NCBI RefSeq assembly: GCF_947179515.1
Contig: NC_067495.1
Span: forward strand, 93,440,923 to 93,504,922
DNA from: Apodemus sylvaticus
Taxonomy: Eukaryota; Chordata; Mammalia; Rodentia; Muridae
Length of the DNA: 64,000 bases
Reading direction: 5' to 3'
The notes beneath the pieces are model-generated. The model ran no database searches. It worked only from the letters and a program-made list of their open reading frames with translations, and was not told the origin of the DNA. How positions within the stretch are numbered: position 1 is the stretch's first letter; each line of letters opens with the position of its first letter. The position numbers and the translations under genes were made by a program. Below, piece by piece: positions 10,498 through 22,700 of this stretch.

Positions 10498-11666
10498 AGG
10501 CAGTTCCGCAGTGGCTCGTCCAGCCGAACGGCCATCAGCAGTGGAACCAAGGCGACACAGGGTCCTGTAGGGCCCTGTGCCCAAGACCACTGACCTTCGC
10601 TGACCAGCCGGGCTACAAGCAGCTGCGGTTTTGCGGAGCCTTTTGCTACAAGGAAGCCACTTCAGAACTCGGCCTCCTGCCAGACAGGAGATGCTCACCT
10701 CCCTCTTGGTTTCAGACTCCAGACAGATCAGACAGACTGAGGTACACAAACATAATCCAAGGCCAACACCTCAGGGGTCTGAGATTGACGGGCGTTGGCC
10801 TGCAGCCAGGCCTTGGGCTGTTCGGGGGGCCATCTGGGTGCCAACCCAGTCAGGAGGTTTTTTTGCACAGGCTGGCGTGCGCGCCGCCATTTTGCCTACA
10901 GGACCCAGAGTGCTCAGGAGGGCAGAGACGGCTAACAAGCATAGCCTGAGGCTAACAACACGGTGGTCTGGACCCCAACAGGCCCTGGACTGACCCCAAG
11001 AACTGGGCGGCTTGGTGGGCCATCTGTGTGTCAACCCGCCCAGGAGGTTGTTAGCACAGCAGACTCTCCTGGCACTTTCCTGGAGCGCGAGCAAGCATGC
11101 CCCCCCATCCTGGTCACCTGGCAGACCCAATTAACAGTCATAGCCCTAGGGGAACTTTGCTCGGACCTTGGATTCCCATGCTTTTGCCTGGACTCAGGGC
11201 CTGGGAGGCCAGGCTAATCTTGTGTGCGCCAGCCTGGTTGGGGGATCAGAACACAGGGGAGGTCCCAGCAGCATACAATGTCTGGGCTCCCTGGGGGTGC
11301 ACACGGGCTCCATCTGGTCCACAGACACAATTTGGGGCAAGGCCTCAGGCGGGAGCCCTCAGCTCAACTCTCTCCGCTTCTGGATCCAGATCAGCCTGGG
11401 CAGCGGCCCCACATCCACAGGTCCTGCAAGAGGCTAGAGGGGCTTCTGGGCAGCCAGCTGGGAGAAGTTGGTGTGCTCAGGTGAATCCAGCAGGCCCCAG
11501 AGGAAGCCTTCGGGTGCATGCTTCGGGATCTGAACAGCCTGAGCAGCAGCACCCTGTCTACAGGCAGTGGAGGAGTTAAGCTGTGCACCAGAGGCCAACT
11601 TGGAAGGGTCAGCTTGCTCTGGTGAGCCCAGCACTGACAAGACAAACTAACACCAGTGATAACTAG
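10498..11666 (+). promoter_or_regulatory. L1 copy 1 5' UTR / internal promoter
   Basis: A GC- and CpG-rich island inside AT-rich DNA. Two related blocks ~190 bp apart (about 10,815 and 11,005) share gggccatctg, gtcaaccc/gccaaccc and caggaggtt, resembling the monomer structure of rodent L1 promoters. A YY1-type site sits at 10,883-10,894. Compared with copies 2 and 3, about 20 bp is missing near 11,243 (after gggggatc). It has frames on both strands, but no known product. Confidence 0.8.
10883..10894 (-). promoter_or_regulatory. Predicted YY1 site in the L1 copy 1 promoter
   Basis: gccgccattttg matches the reverse of the YY1 consensus (AAnATGGCnGC). YY1 sites are established elements of mammalian L1 promoters. 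Equivalent sequence lies at 25,486-25,497 (accgccattttg, one CpG altered) and 61,405-61,416 in the other copies. Binding is inferred from the motif only. Confidence 0.55.
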
Positions 11667-12877
11667 AGGGCAAAAGGCAAATGCAGGAACGTCACTAACA
11701 GAAATCAAGGCAATATGGCAACATCTGAACCCAATTCTCCTCTACCGGATACCCATGTCCCGGATACCCAATCACACCAGTAAAACAAGATTTGGATTTA
11801 AAATCACTGGTCATGACGCTGGTACAGGAACGCATGAAGGACATACTTAAAGAAATTCAGGAGAAAATGGATCAAAAGTTAGAAGCCCTTGCAAAGGAAA
11901 CAGAAAAATCATTGAAAGAAATCCAGGACAATACAAAAGCCAACAATGAGGAAACGCAAAAAACACTTAAAGAAATACAGGAGAACTTTGGTCAACATGC
12001 TGAGGTCATGAAAGAGGAAACACAAAAATCTCTTAAAGAATTAAAAGAAAGCACAAACAAGCAAGTGAAGGAGCTAAGCAAAACCATCCAGGATCTAAAA
12101 TCAGAAGTAGAAACAACTAAGAAAACTCAAAGGGAGATAACTTTGGAGATACAAAGCCTTGGGGAGAAATCAAGGGACAGTGATGCAAATATTAACAACA
12201 GAATACAAGAGATAGAAGAAAGAATCTCAGATGCTGAAGATTCCATAGAAACCATGGATCCAACAGTTAAAGAAAATGCAAAATACAAAATGCTTGTAAC
12301 TCAAAATGTCCAGGAAATCCAGGACACAATGAGAACACCAAACCTAAGCATTATAGGCATAGATGAGAGTGAAGATTTACAACTTAAAGGGCCAGCAAAT
12401 ATCTTCAATAAAATTATGGAAGAAAACGTCCCTAACCTAAAGAGAGAGATGCCCATGAATATACAAGAAGCCTACAGATCTCCAAACAGACTGGACCAGA
12501 AGAGAAATACTTCCCGTCACATAATAATCAAAACACCAAATGTTCTAAACAAAGGAAGAATATTAAAGGCAGTAAGAGAAAAAGGCCAAGTAACATATAA
12601 AGGAAGACCTATCAGAATCACAGCAGACTTTTCACCTGAGACTATGAAGGCTAGAAGGTCCTGGGCAGATCTCATGCAGACTCTAAGAGAACACAAATGC
12701 CAGCCAAAACTACTATATCCAGCAAAATTCTCAATCACCGTAGATGGAGAAACTAAGATATTTCATGACAAAACCAAGTTTACCCAATATCTATCCACAA
12801 ACCCAGCCATACAAATGATAATAGGAGGACAACACCAATACAAGGAGGGAAACTTCACCCTGGAAAAAGCAAGATAG
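11667..12877 (+). pseudogene. L1 ORF1 (RNA-binding chaperone), copy 1, broken at the start
   Basis: The normal start ATG is AGG at 11,667-11,669. A net 5-nt insertion near 11,746 (duplicated ggataccc) breaks the frame of the N-terminus. An uninterrupted frame from the internal ATG at 11,792 still encodes 361 residues to the TAG at 12,875. It has an N-terminal coiled coil built of LKEIQ-type repeats (about residues 15-125), an RRM-like central domain (RPNL/TPNLSIIGIDESEDL region) and a basic C-terminal domain (REKGQVTYKGRPIRITADFS). In an active L1 this protein trimerises, coats L1 RNA in the cytoplasm and acts as a nucleic-acid chaperone. This copy could make an N-truncated protein only if translation started internally. 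Confidence 0.85.
11846..12085 (+). repeat. 66/54-bp alternating repeats in the ORF1 coiled coil (copy 1)
   Basis: Blocks starting with LKEIQ/LKELK codons begin at 11,846, 11,912, 11,966 and 12,032, and the next (IQDLK) begins at 12,086. The spacings are 66, 54, 66 and 54 bp. This is a 120-bp (40-codon) higher-order repeat present twice. The same order is visible in the ORF1 of copies 2 and 3. Coiled-coil length variation is a known feature of rodent ORF1. Confidence 0.85.
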
Positions 12878-12936
12878 TAACCTTTCATCAAACCCAAAAG
12901 AAGTTAAGCAATCAAATTTTAAAAATAACGTCAAAA

Positions 12937-15900
12937 ATGATAGGAAGTAACAATCACTATTCCTTAATATCTCTTAACATCAATGGACTTAATGCCCCAA
13001 TAAAAAGACACAGACTAACTGACTGGATACGTAAACAGGACCCTACATTTTGCTGCTTACAGGAAACACACCTCAGGGTCAAAGACAAACACTACCTTAG
13101 AGTAAAACGCTGGAAGACAATTTTACAAGCAAATGGTCTCAGGAAACAAGCTGGAGTAGCCATTTTAATATCAGATAAAATTGACTTTCAACCCAAAGTG
13201 ATCAAAAGAGACTCTGAAGGAAACTTCTTGCTGGTCAAAGGAAAAATACAACAAGAAGAACTCTCAATCCTGAACATCTATGCTCCAAATGCAAGGGCAC
13301 CCTCTTTCGTAAAAGAAACTTTACTAAAACTCAAAGCACACATTGCACCTAACACAATAATTGTGGGTGACTTCAACACTGCACTTTCCTCACTGGACTG
13401 ATCAGGAAAACAGAAACTAAACAGGGACACAATGAAACTAATTGAGGCTTTGGACCAATTAGATTTAACAGATATATATAGAACATTCTATCCTAAAACA
13501 AAAGAATATACCTTTTTCTCAGCACCTCATGGCACCTTCTCCAAAATCGACCATATAATTGGTCAAAAGACAGACCTCAACAAATATAAGAAGATCGAAC
13601 TAATCCCATGCCTCCTATCAGATCACTATGGAGAAAAAGTGGTCTTCAATAGCAACAAAAACAACAGAAAACCCACATACACGTGGAAACTGAACAATAT
13701 TCTACTCAATGATACCTTGGTCAAGGAAGAAATAAAGAAAGAAATTAAAGACTTTTTAGAACACAATGAAAATGAAAACACAACATACCCAAATCTATGG
13801 AACACAATGAAAGCAGTGCTAAGAGGAAAACTCATAGCCCTGATTGCCTCCAAAAAGAAAATGAAGAGAGCATACATTACCATCTTAATGACACACCTGA
13901 AAGCCCTGGAACAAAAAGAAGCTATTTCACCCAGGAGGAGTAGAAGGCAGGAAATCATCAAACTCGGGGCCAAAATCAATCAAGTAGAAACAAAGAGAAC
14001 CATACAAAAAGTCAACAAAACCAGGAGCTGGTTCTTTGAAAAAATCAACAAGATAGATAAACCCTTAGCCAGACTGACCAAAGGGCACAGAGAAAGTATC
14101 CAAATTAACAAACTTAGAAATGAAAAGGGAGATATAACAACGGAAACTGAGGAAATCCAAAAAATCATCAGAACCTAATACAAGAGACCGTGCTCAACAC
14201 AACTGGAGAATCTGGAGGAAATGAACAATTTTCTTGACAGATACCAAACACCAAAATTAAATCAGGACCAACTAGACCATCTAAACAGTCCCATAACACC
14301 CAAAGAAATAGAAGGAGTCATAGAAAGTCTTCCAACCAAAAAAAAAGCACAGGACCAGATGGTTTCAGTGCAGAATTCTATCACACCTTCAAACAAGATT
14401 TAACACCAATACTCTTCAAACTTTTCCACAAAATAGAACACAGAAGGAACACTACCCAATTCCTTCTATGAAGCCACAATTACACTGATACCAAAGCCAC
14501 ACAAAGATCAAACAAAGAAAGAGAACTTCAGACCAAATTCCCTTATGTACATCGATGTAAAAATACTCAATAAAATTCTTGCCCACCGAATCCAAGAACA
14601 TATCAAAATGATCATCCACCATGATCAAGTAGGCTTTATCCCGGGAATGCAGGGTTGGTTCAATATAAGGAAATCCATCAATGCAATCCACTACATAAAC
14701 AAACTCAAAGAACAAAACCACATGGTCATTTCATTGGATGCTGAAAAAGCATTTGACAAAATTCAGCATCCTTTCATGCTTAAAGTCTTGGAGAGAACAG
14801 GAATTTAAGGCCCATACCTAAACATAGTAAAAGCAATATACAGCAAACCGGTAGCCAGCATCAAACTAAATGGAGAGAAACTTGAAGCAATCCCACTGAA
14901 ATCAGGGACCAGACAAGGCTGACCCCTTTCTACTTACCTTTTCAATATTGTACTTGAGGTACTAGCTCGGGCAATTCGACAACATAAGGAGGTCAAAGGG
15001 ATACAAATTGGAAAGGAAGAAGTCAAACTATCATTATTTGCAGACGACCTGATAGTCTACCTAAGTGACCCAAAAAACTCCACTAGAGAGCTCCTACAGC
15101 TGATAAACAACTTCAGCAAAGTGGCAGGTTATAAAATCAACACAAGCAAATCAGTGGCCTTCCTTTATTCATAGGATAAGCAGGCTGAGAAAGAAATTGG
15201 GGAAATGACCCCCTTCACAATAGCCACAAACAGTATAAAGTATCTTGGGGTGACTCTTACCAAACATGTGAAAGATCTGTATGACAAGAACTTCAAGACT
15301 CTGAAGAAGGAAGTGGAAGAAGACCTCAAAAAATGGGAAAACCTCCCATGCTCATGGATCGGTAGAATCAATATAGTTAAAATGGCCATTTTGCCAAAAG
15401 CAATATACAGATTCAATGCAAGACCCATCAAAATCCCAACTCAATTCTTCACAGAGTTAGAAAGAGCAATTATCAAATTCATCTGGAACAACAAAAAACC
15501 CAGGAGAGCTAAAACTATTCTCAGCAACAAAAGAAAATCTGGGGGAATCAGTATCCCTGACCTCAAGCAATATTACAGAGTAATAGTGTTAAAAACTGCA
15601 TGGTATTGGTACAGTGACAGGCAGGAAGATCAATGGAACAGGATTGAAGATCCAGAAATGAACCCACACACCTATGGCCACTAGATCCTTGACAAAGAGG
15701 CTGAAAACATCCAATGGAAAAAAGATAGCCTTTCCAACAAATGGTGCTGGCTCAACTGGAGGTCAGCATGCAGAAGAATGCGAATTGATCCATCCTTGTC
15801 TCATTGTACTAAGCTCAAATCCAAATGGATCAAGGACCTCTACATAAAGCTAGACACTCTGAAGCTAATAGAAAAGAAACTGGGGAAGACCCTTGAGGAC

Positions 15901-16762
15901 ATCGGTACAGGGAGAAAGTTACTGAGCAGAACACCAATAGCGTATGCTCTATGAGCAAGAATTGACAAATGGGACCTCATAAAATTACAAAGTTTCTGTA
16001 AGGCAAAGGACACCATCAAGCGGACAAATCGGCAAGCAACAAATGGGAAAGGATCTTCAACAATCCTACATCAGATAGAGGGCTAATATCCAATATATAT
16101 AAAGAACTCAAGAAGTTAGACTCCAGAAAACCAAACCACCCTATTTAAAAATGGGGTACGGAGTTAAACAAAGAATTCTCACCTGAAGAACTTCGGATGG
16201 CGGAGAACCATCTAAAAAATGCTCAACTTCATTAGTCATTAGGGAAATGCAAATCAAAACAACCCTGAGATTTCATCTTACACCAGTCAGAATGGCTAAG
16301 ATTAAAAATTCAGGAGACAGCAGGTGTGGGAGAGGGTGTGGAGAAAGAGGAACACTCCTTCACTGCTGGTGGGGTTGCAAATTGGTACAACCACTCTGGA
16401 AATCAGTCTGGCAGTTCCTCTGAAAACTGGGCACCTCACTTCCAGAAGATCCTGCTATACCACTCCTGGGCATATACCCAGAGGATTCCCCACCTTGTAA
16501 TAAGGATACATGCTCTACTATGTTCATAGCAGCCCTATTTATAATTGCCAGATGCTGGAAAGAACCCAGGTATCCCTCAACAGAAGAGTGGATGCAAAAA
16601 ATGTGGTATATCTACACAATGGAGTACTATTCAGCCCTTAGAAACAATGAATTCATGAAATTCTTAGGCAAATGTATGGAGCTAGAGAACATCATATTAA
16701 GTGAGGTAACCCAGACTCAAAAGGTGAATCATGGTATGCACTCACTAATAAGTGGATATTAA
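12937..16762 (+). pseudogene. L1 ORF2 (endonuclease/reverse transcriptase), copy 1, multiply interrupted
   Basis: Starts at ATG 12,937 (MIGSNNHYS) and ends at TAA 16,760. The endonuclease part keeps the LNINGLNAP, QETHL, VGDFN and LSDHYG motifs. The reverse transcriptase keeps FADD at 15,037-15,048. Stops include TGA 13,399 (CGA to TGA), TAA 14,176, TAA 14,806, a TGA in the QGC motif near 14,921, TAG near 15,172, TAG 15,682, TGA near 15,952 and TGA near 16,420. A shifted stretch (~14,349-14,440) is bounded by compensating single-base indels. Single-base deletions occur near 16,045 and 16,208. ORF2p would nick DNA and reverse-transcribe L1 RNA, but this copy is dead. Confidence 0.92.
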
Positions 16763-17021
16763 CCTAGAAAACTGAAATACCCAAAACATAATCCACACAT
16801 CAAATGAGGTACAAGAAGAAAGGAGGAGTGGCCCCTGGTTCTGGGAAGACTCAGTGAAGCAGTATTTGGCAAAACCAGAACGGGGAATTGGGAAGGTGTG
16901 GGTTGGGGGACAGGGGAAGAGAAGGGGGCATACGGGACTTTCGGGGAGTGGGGGGCTAGAAAAGGGGAAATCATTTGAAATGTAAATAAATTATATCGAA
17001 TAAAAAAATTAAAAAAAAAAA
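16763..17021 (+). other. L1 copy 1 3' UTR with G-rich polypurine tract and poly(A)
   Basis: Contains a purine/G-rich stretch (about 16,875-16,972, runs such as gggttggggg, ggggagtggggggc). This type is conserved in mammalian L1 3' UTRs and can form G-quadruplexes. AATAAA at 16,999-17,004 and an A-rich tail to 17,021 follow. Transcription evidently read through this signal once (see the next feature). Confidence 0.85.
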
Positions 17022-17976
17022 GCATTTGTTGCATTTTGTCAGGAGTCATCTAGGCAATGCTAAAGCAAACAGGTGCCCTTACTGGATGTGGCCCATTGTT
17101 TTTGCATGGTCTATGATAGGTGAGCTCTGTGAAGCATGGTCCCATTGAGACTTCAACTGAAGATTGCTTTTGTAGCTGGTATGCCTTTCCTGTCATTATT
17201 AAATTAATATAATAATTCTTGAGCATAAGCCCACCCTATTGATCAGATTTCCTATAGATCCATATAAAATTGAACTGTCATGAATTAATGCTGTTTAGAT
17301 GAATTAATAGTTTTGTAGAATTCCTGATTTCATTCAAATAATTTTAGGAAAAATGTTTTAAGAGAGGGTCTTAGTTATTTTGCTAGAAAGTTTTAATAAA
17401 GTTTGAATCAAGAATAGAATGCATCCACTCATCATAATAGTAACTAAAGGGTGCATAACAAGAAATCAAATGAGCTTTCATAATTATTATTTTTTTAGTT
17501 TTTATTAGATATTTTCTTTGTTTACATTTCAAATATTATCCCCTTTCCTCATTTCTCCTCCGAAAACCCCCTATCCCATGCCCCCTCCCCCTGCTCACCA
17601 GCCCTCCTACTCCTTCTTCCCTGTACTGGCATTCCCCTTCACTAGGGCACTGAGCCTTCACAGGACCAAGGGCTTCTCCTCTCACTGATATGCAACAAGA
17701 CCATGCTCTACTACATATGCAGCTGGAGCCATGGGTTTCTGCATGTGTACCCTTTGTTGGTGGTTAAGTCCCTGGGAACTCTGTGGGTACTGGTTGGTTC
17801 ATATTGTTATTCCTCCTATCTAACAGGACTCTAAATAAAACATTCATTGGTAGCTCTTAATAGCACCAGCAAGCCGAGGCTTCTAACAATACAGGCTGCC
17901 AACTAATCCCATTATCTACACTGCAATATGCTGTTTTCAGGATGCAAATATTTCAATAAACTATCAGTGATATTAA
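17022..17976 (+). mobile_element. 3'-transduced segment carried by L1 copy 1
   Basis: About 955 bp of DNA unrelated to L1 3' UTR or the satellite lies between the L1 poly(A) and the right target-site copy. It ends with AATAAA at 17,955-17,960, 14 bases and then a second A-run (17,975-17,981) overlapping the target-site duplication. Position inside the duplication plus the second signal and tail indicate read-through from a source L1 into its downstream flank. The first ~450 bp (gcatttgttgcattttgtca...) resembles nothing I recognise. It contains an antisense old L1 3' end (~17,485-17,826). Confidence 0.85.
17485..17826 (-). mobile_element. Truncated old L1 3' end inside the transduced segment
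   Basis: On the minus strand this reads as the last ORF2/3' UTR part of an older rodent L1: gttagataggaggaataaca, then caaccagtacc, then agctgcatatgtagtagagc, then cagtgagaggagaagccc, ending in gaaatgtaaacaaagaaaatatctaataaa and an A-run (the T-run at ~17,490 on the plus strand). It was part of the source locus flank and was carried as passenger. The equivalent is ~32,105-32,445 in copy 2. Confidence 0.75.
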
Positions 17977-17991
17977 AAAAATGTTTCTCTC
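17977..17991. repeat. Right target-site duplication of L1 copy 1
   Basis: aaaaatgtttctctc, identical to 10,483-10,497. The satellite resumes with tatcttgatggaagaatt, matching the uninterrupted site in unit 2. Confidence 0.9.
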
Positions 17992-19741
17992 TATCTTGAT
18001 GGAAGAATTATATACATTTTCTAATAAAATTGATGTTTACTTGGGAAGCATTACTGATAAACTTCAGGAATATGAAGAAAAGCATGTTAAATTTGACTAT
18101 ATAATAGAAAAGTATACAGATATATTGATAGGCATAAACTATAGCCAAATTGATTAAAAGTGTAATTACAAATATTTCTGATATAGAAAGCTGTCTCTGA
18201 ATATGGATAATCTATCATATAGCCTCTCTGTGATCCTGGGAGCCCTGTTCTCTCCGTGTAGACAGGTATGTGCATACTCTTGCTGGACCAGCTCTGTTGT
18301 TGTTCTATTTGCCTATGTAGTTCTATGGCCCTATCAGTTCTGAGTATAGATGGAAATGGGAAGGCTCCTGTCCCAGGCTGCTCCAAGAATCTTATGACCT
18401 CAGGCATTCATGCTGTTTCACTGAGTAGTATGGGTGGTAACACATGTTTTATCTGGCCACTCTGCACTCCTGAGTGGTTAGTTACCTCTGTGCACCATTT
18501 GGATATGGCCAACTCTGGAAGAGGATATTAACTAGACAGAGAGAGAAAGAAGAGGCAATGATTCTGGGTTTAAATGATTACAATTTGCCAGCTCCCATAT
18601 AAATTTTCACACCTCCATACACTGAAATAATATCTTAACATGCAACTATTTACTCTGTTAAACACCATTTAATTTCGGTCTAATATGTCCCTCCCAATTT
18701 CATTACATCTTTCATATGTGATAATTCCCTAAGTTCAATTACTGCTGCCCATGTGAACTTGGATATGAGTCTATCCACTGGAACACAGAAAAGCTGCTCT
18801 TTATTTAGAACACACCTGCAAACAGCTTCCAGCGGCCACTTTATCCTCTTAAGAGGAGAAGAATGGAGAACACATCCCATTAAGTATTTGTAAAATTCGG
18901 GCTGTCTGGTCTTATATGAATATCCATATAATCACAGTTGCTGTGAGTTCATGAACTAAGTGCTCATATTCCTGTATGGAAGTAAGCATTTCACAACATT
19001 GCTCATTTAGCATCCCTTATATTCTGCTTCCCTTGTCCTCTTTTGTGCATATCTCTGTGATTTGGACAATGTGAAAAGTGGCATTGTGGTTTCCTTTGGG
19101 ATTTCACTTCCACTGTCATTCAATCTCTAAACACTTGAAAGTTGATGGTCTTTACTAAAATTGATGTACCCTTCAAAACAGGCCTTTTGTAATAAGGTTC
19201 CTAAAATTCTTTGTGTATATAAATATTGAAGAAAATTTACTCCATCACCATGAGCAAAATTATAGTGGGTTCTGTCCTATAACCTATTATCACCATATGC
19301 ACGTGATTTAATAACAATGTCAGTATCAGACATTAAAACTCCTCATGTTAATCAGGTCTCAAACCCACTAGGAGTGTGCATGTTTACCTCATAATAGTTG
19401 TATAACCATGGCAACAGCAGAGAAGCTCTTGACTGTAAAGGCAGTGTCATTGAATGCTGTTTACATCATAGAATGCATGTTTTCCATGTAAGAAAATGGA
19501 TAAGATTTTTATTCTATTCTGACTATGTAAAGCTATCCAGATGAAACATAATTCCTAGAAACTTTGAGATTGAGTTTTCTGTGTCATTGATTAAAGGGTG
19601 TGGTGCCATTAACATTAGGGCTTTCAATGAGGTTGAGTTTGTTAAACAAGGACAATGACCAAGTTGTGTTATTTTGGAAAATACTTGGGAATTCAAAGTG
19701 TGGTATCACATTCTGGTGACAATCATATTCTGGTGACAATC

Positions 19742-22700
19742 GTGTCTGTGTTCAGATGGAAATGGGAATTCTCCTGTCCCAGGAATTTCCTAGCCTCTTA
19801 TACCCTCAGTGCTTCAGTCTATTTTCTCTGATTAGTGCAAGTGCTCCTGCCTGTGTTATATGTCCTCTCTGCCCTCATGAGTGGTTTGATACCTCTTTGT
19901 ACCACTTGGATATGACCCACTTTGGCAAAGGACGTTTCAAAACCAGAGACAGAAAAAAGAAGCGATGGTTCTTGTTTTAAAGGTCTGAAATTATTAACAA
20001 CCAAATAAATTCTCGTACTTCCAAACACTAAAAAACAATCTTAACTTGCTTCTGTTTACTATATTAAACACCATTTATTTTCCCTCAAATTTACCCCACC
20101 CTATTTCATGTCGTATTTCATAGTTGGTAATTCACTAAGGTCAATTCGTGCTGCCCATGTGAACTTGGGTATGAGTCTAAACTCTAGAATTTAGAAAAGC
20201 TGCTAATTTGTTAGAACAGCCCTCCAAACAGCTTCCACCTGAAACTTTATCCTCCTAAGAGGTAGAGTATGAGGAACACATCCGCTTAATTATTTGCATA
20301 GTTCTATGTGTCTTGTCTTATATGGATAAATAGATAAACACAGTTGGTATGTGTTCATGAACTAAGTGCCCATATTTCTGTACTGAAGTGTGCATTTCAG
20401 AGCATTGCTCATTTTGTATCCCTTACACTGTTCTTCCCTTGTCCATTTTTTTTGCTGATCCCTGAGCTTTGGATGGAGGAAAGGTGTCATTGTGGTCTCC
20501 TTTTGTATTTCACTTTCACTGTCACTTAATCTCTAAACACTGAAAAGTTATACACCTCAAAATAAACTTTTTGGACTAAGGTTCCTATCAATCTATGTGT
20601 ATAAACATAAATATAAAAGGAAATGCTACACCATCCCCATGAGCTAAATTATAGTAGCCTCTATGCTATAACCTGTGAACTTCCTATCCACAAGCCTTTA
20701 CCTCCAATTTCAGTACCAGATGTTAAAATCCCTCATGTTATCCAGGCCTCAAACCAACTAAGAGAGTGGATGTTGACATCATAATGGCTGTATAACCATG
20801 GCAACATTGGAGTAGCTCTTGACAGTAAAGGCATTGTCAGAGCATGCTATTTTCATCACAGTGTAAGAATATGGGTAAGATTTTTTTTCCTATAATGCCC
20901 AGAAGTACTCTCCTCTGACTTTGGAAAACCTAGCCACGTGGAACAATTTTTTTTTTTATTAAATTTTAGATAGAGGTATTTTTTTTTTTTGTCTTTAGTT
21001 AAAGGGTGTGGTGCTTTTATCATTAGTGTTTGCCATCTGGGTTACTTAGTAAACCAAGGACAATGGCCAAGTTGTTTTCTTTTTGAATCTACCTGGAACA
21101 TCAAGGTGTAGTATCTTCTTAGCTTTGTAATTTTCATTATATAGCGATGGTTCTGTGGATTCAAGTATTTATTCCTTCCTCTTAATTCACAACAGACTTT
21201 AAACATTATGTGTTTTCTTTTTCCTTATACAAAGGAAGTAAAAACATTTTATGGTAAAATTGAAGATTTACATTGAAAATATTTGTGATAATATTGAAGA
21301 AATATATAGAAAAACATGTCCATTGTGAAAATATTTTTAGAATATTAGTGAGAAAAATGGTAGACAAAAAAATCGCTCCTTACTTGTTTTTAAAAGGAAG
21401 TAGCAATATGTTATGCCAAGACTGAAAATTTACATGATAAATACATTTAATACAATTGTAGAAAAATACAGAATAACATGATAAACTTCAAGATTATCAT
21501 GGAAAATTTTACAGATAATCTGGTAGGCATGAAAATGTTTCTCTCTTTCTTGATGGAAGAATTATATACATTTTCTAATAAAATTGATGTTTACTTGTGA
21601 AGTATTTCTGATAAACTTCAGGAATATGAAGAAAAGCATGTTAAATTTGACTATATCATAGAAAAGTATACAGATATATTGATAGGCATAAACTATTGCC
21701 AAATTGATTAAAAGTGAAATTACAAACATTTCTGATATATATATATAGCTGTCTCTGAATATGGATAATCTATCATATAGCCTCTCTTTGATCCTGGGAG
21801 CCCTGTTCTCTCAGTGTAGACAGGTATGTGCATACTCTTGCTAGACCAGCTCTGTTGTTGTTCTATTTGCCTATGTAGTTCTATGGCCCTATCAGGTCTG
21901 AGTATAGATGGAAATGGGAAGTCTCCTGTCCAAGGCAGCTCCAAGAATCTTATGACCTCAGGCATTCATGCTGTTTCACTGAGTAGTATGGGTGGTAACA
22001 CATGTTTTATCTGGCCTCTCTGCACTCCTGAGTGGTTAGTTACCTCTGTGCACCATTTGGATATGGCCAACTCTGGAAAACTATATTAACAAACCAGGGA
22101 GAGAAAGAAGAAGCAATGATTCTGGGTTTAAATGATATCAATTTGCCACATCCCATATAAATTTTCATGCCTCCATACACTGAAATAATATATTAACATG
22201 CAACTATTTACTCTGTTAAACACCATTTAATTTTGGTCTAATATGTCCCTCCCAATTTCATGTCATCTTTAATATGTGATCATTCCCTAAGTTCAATTAC
22301 TGCTGCCCATGTGAACTTGGATATGAGTCTATCCACTGGAACACAGAAATGCTGCTCATTAGTTAGAACATACCTGCACACAGCTTCCAATGGCCACTTT
22401 ATCCTCTTAAGAGGAGAAGGATGGAGAAATCATCCCATTAAGTATTTGTCAAATTATTTCTCTCTGGTCTTATATGAATAGCTATATAATCACAGTTGCT
22501 GTGAGTTCAAGAACTAAGTGCTCATATTCCTGTATGTAAGTAAGCATTTCACAACAATGCTCATTTAGCATCCCTTATATTGTGCTTCCCTTGTCCTCTT
22601 TTGTGTATTTATCTGTGATTTGGACAGTGTGAAAAGTGGCATTGCGGTTTCCTTTGGGATTTCACTTCGACTATCATTCAATCTCTAAACACTTGAAAGT

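Larger units (their letters stand above)
10498..17021 (+). mobile_element. Full-length but inactive LINE-1, copy 1
   Basis: A 6.5-kb rodent L1 with all parts in order: CpG-rich 5' UTR (10,498-~11,666), ORF1 (11,667-12,877), short spacer, ORF2 (12,937-16,762), 3' UTR with G-rich polypurine tract, AATAAA at 16,999-17,004 and poly(A) to ~17,021. ORF1 has a lost start and a frameshift, and ORF2 has many stops, so it cannot mobilise itself. It begins exactly at the end of the target-site duplication, so it is not 5' truncated. DNA after the poly(A) belongs to the same insertion (see the transduced segment). Confidence 0.95.
8699..19741. repeat. Tandem unit 3, interrupted by L1 copy 1
   Basis: An 11,043-bp segment that becomes about 3,549 bp when the L1 plus transduced insert (10,498-17,976) and one target-site copy are removed. 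The left part (8699-10,497) is half A plus sub-repeats 1-2; the right part (17,977-19,741) is sub-repeat 3 plus half B. L1-bearing units share diagnostic linker variants (gtagtcataaaaatg, tatgtccactgtg, gaaaattttcat) not seen in most units. Confidence 0.88.

Noticed and set aside
10631..11579. Long frames on both strands of the L1 5' UTR
   Set aside because: High GC content reduces stops in all frames. No similarity to a known protein is apparent. Only the antisense junction-crossing frame is kept as a low-level finding.
13626..13979. Minus-strand 117-codon frame inside ORF2 (also at 28,240-28,575, and on the plus strand at 18-329)
   Set aside because: It is the shadow of L1 ORF2; the same hydrophobic translation appears wherever this ORF2 part is read backward.
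17022..17976. Possibility that this DNA is a normal part of the satellite unit
   Set aside because: It is absent from all units without L1 and lies inside the target-site duplication next to a second poly(A).
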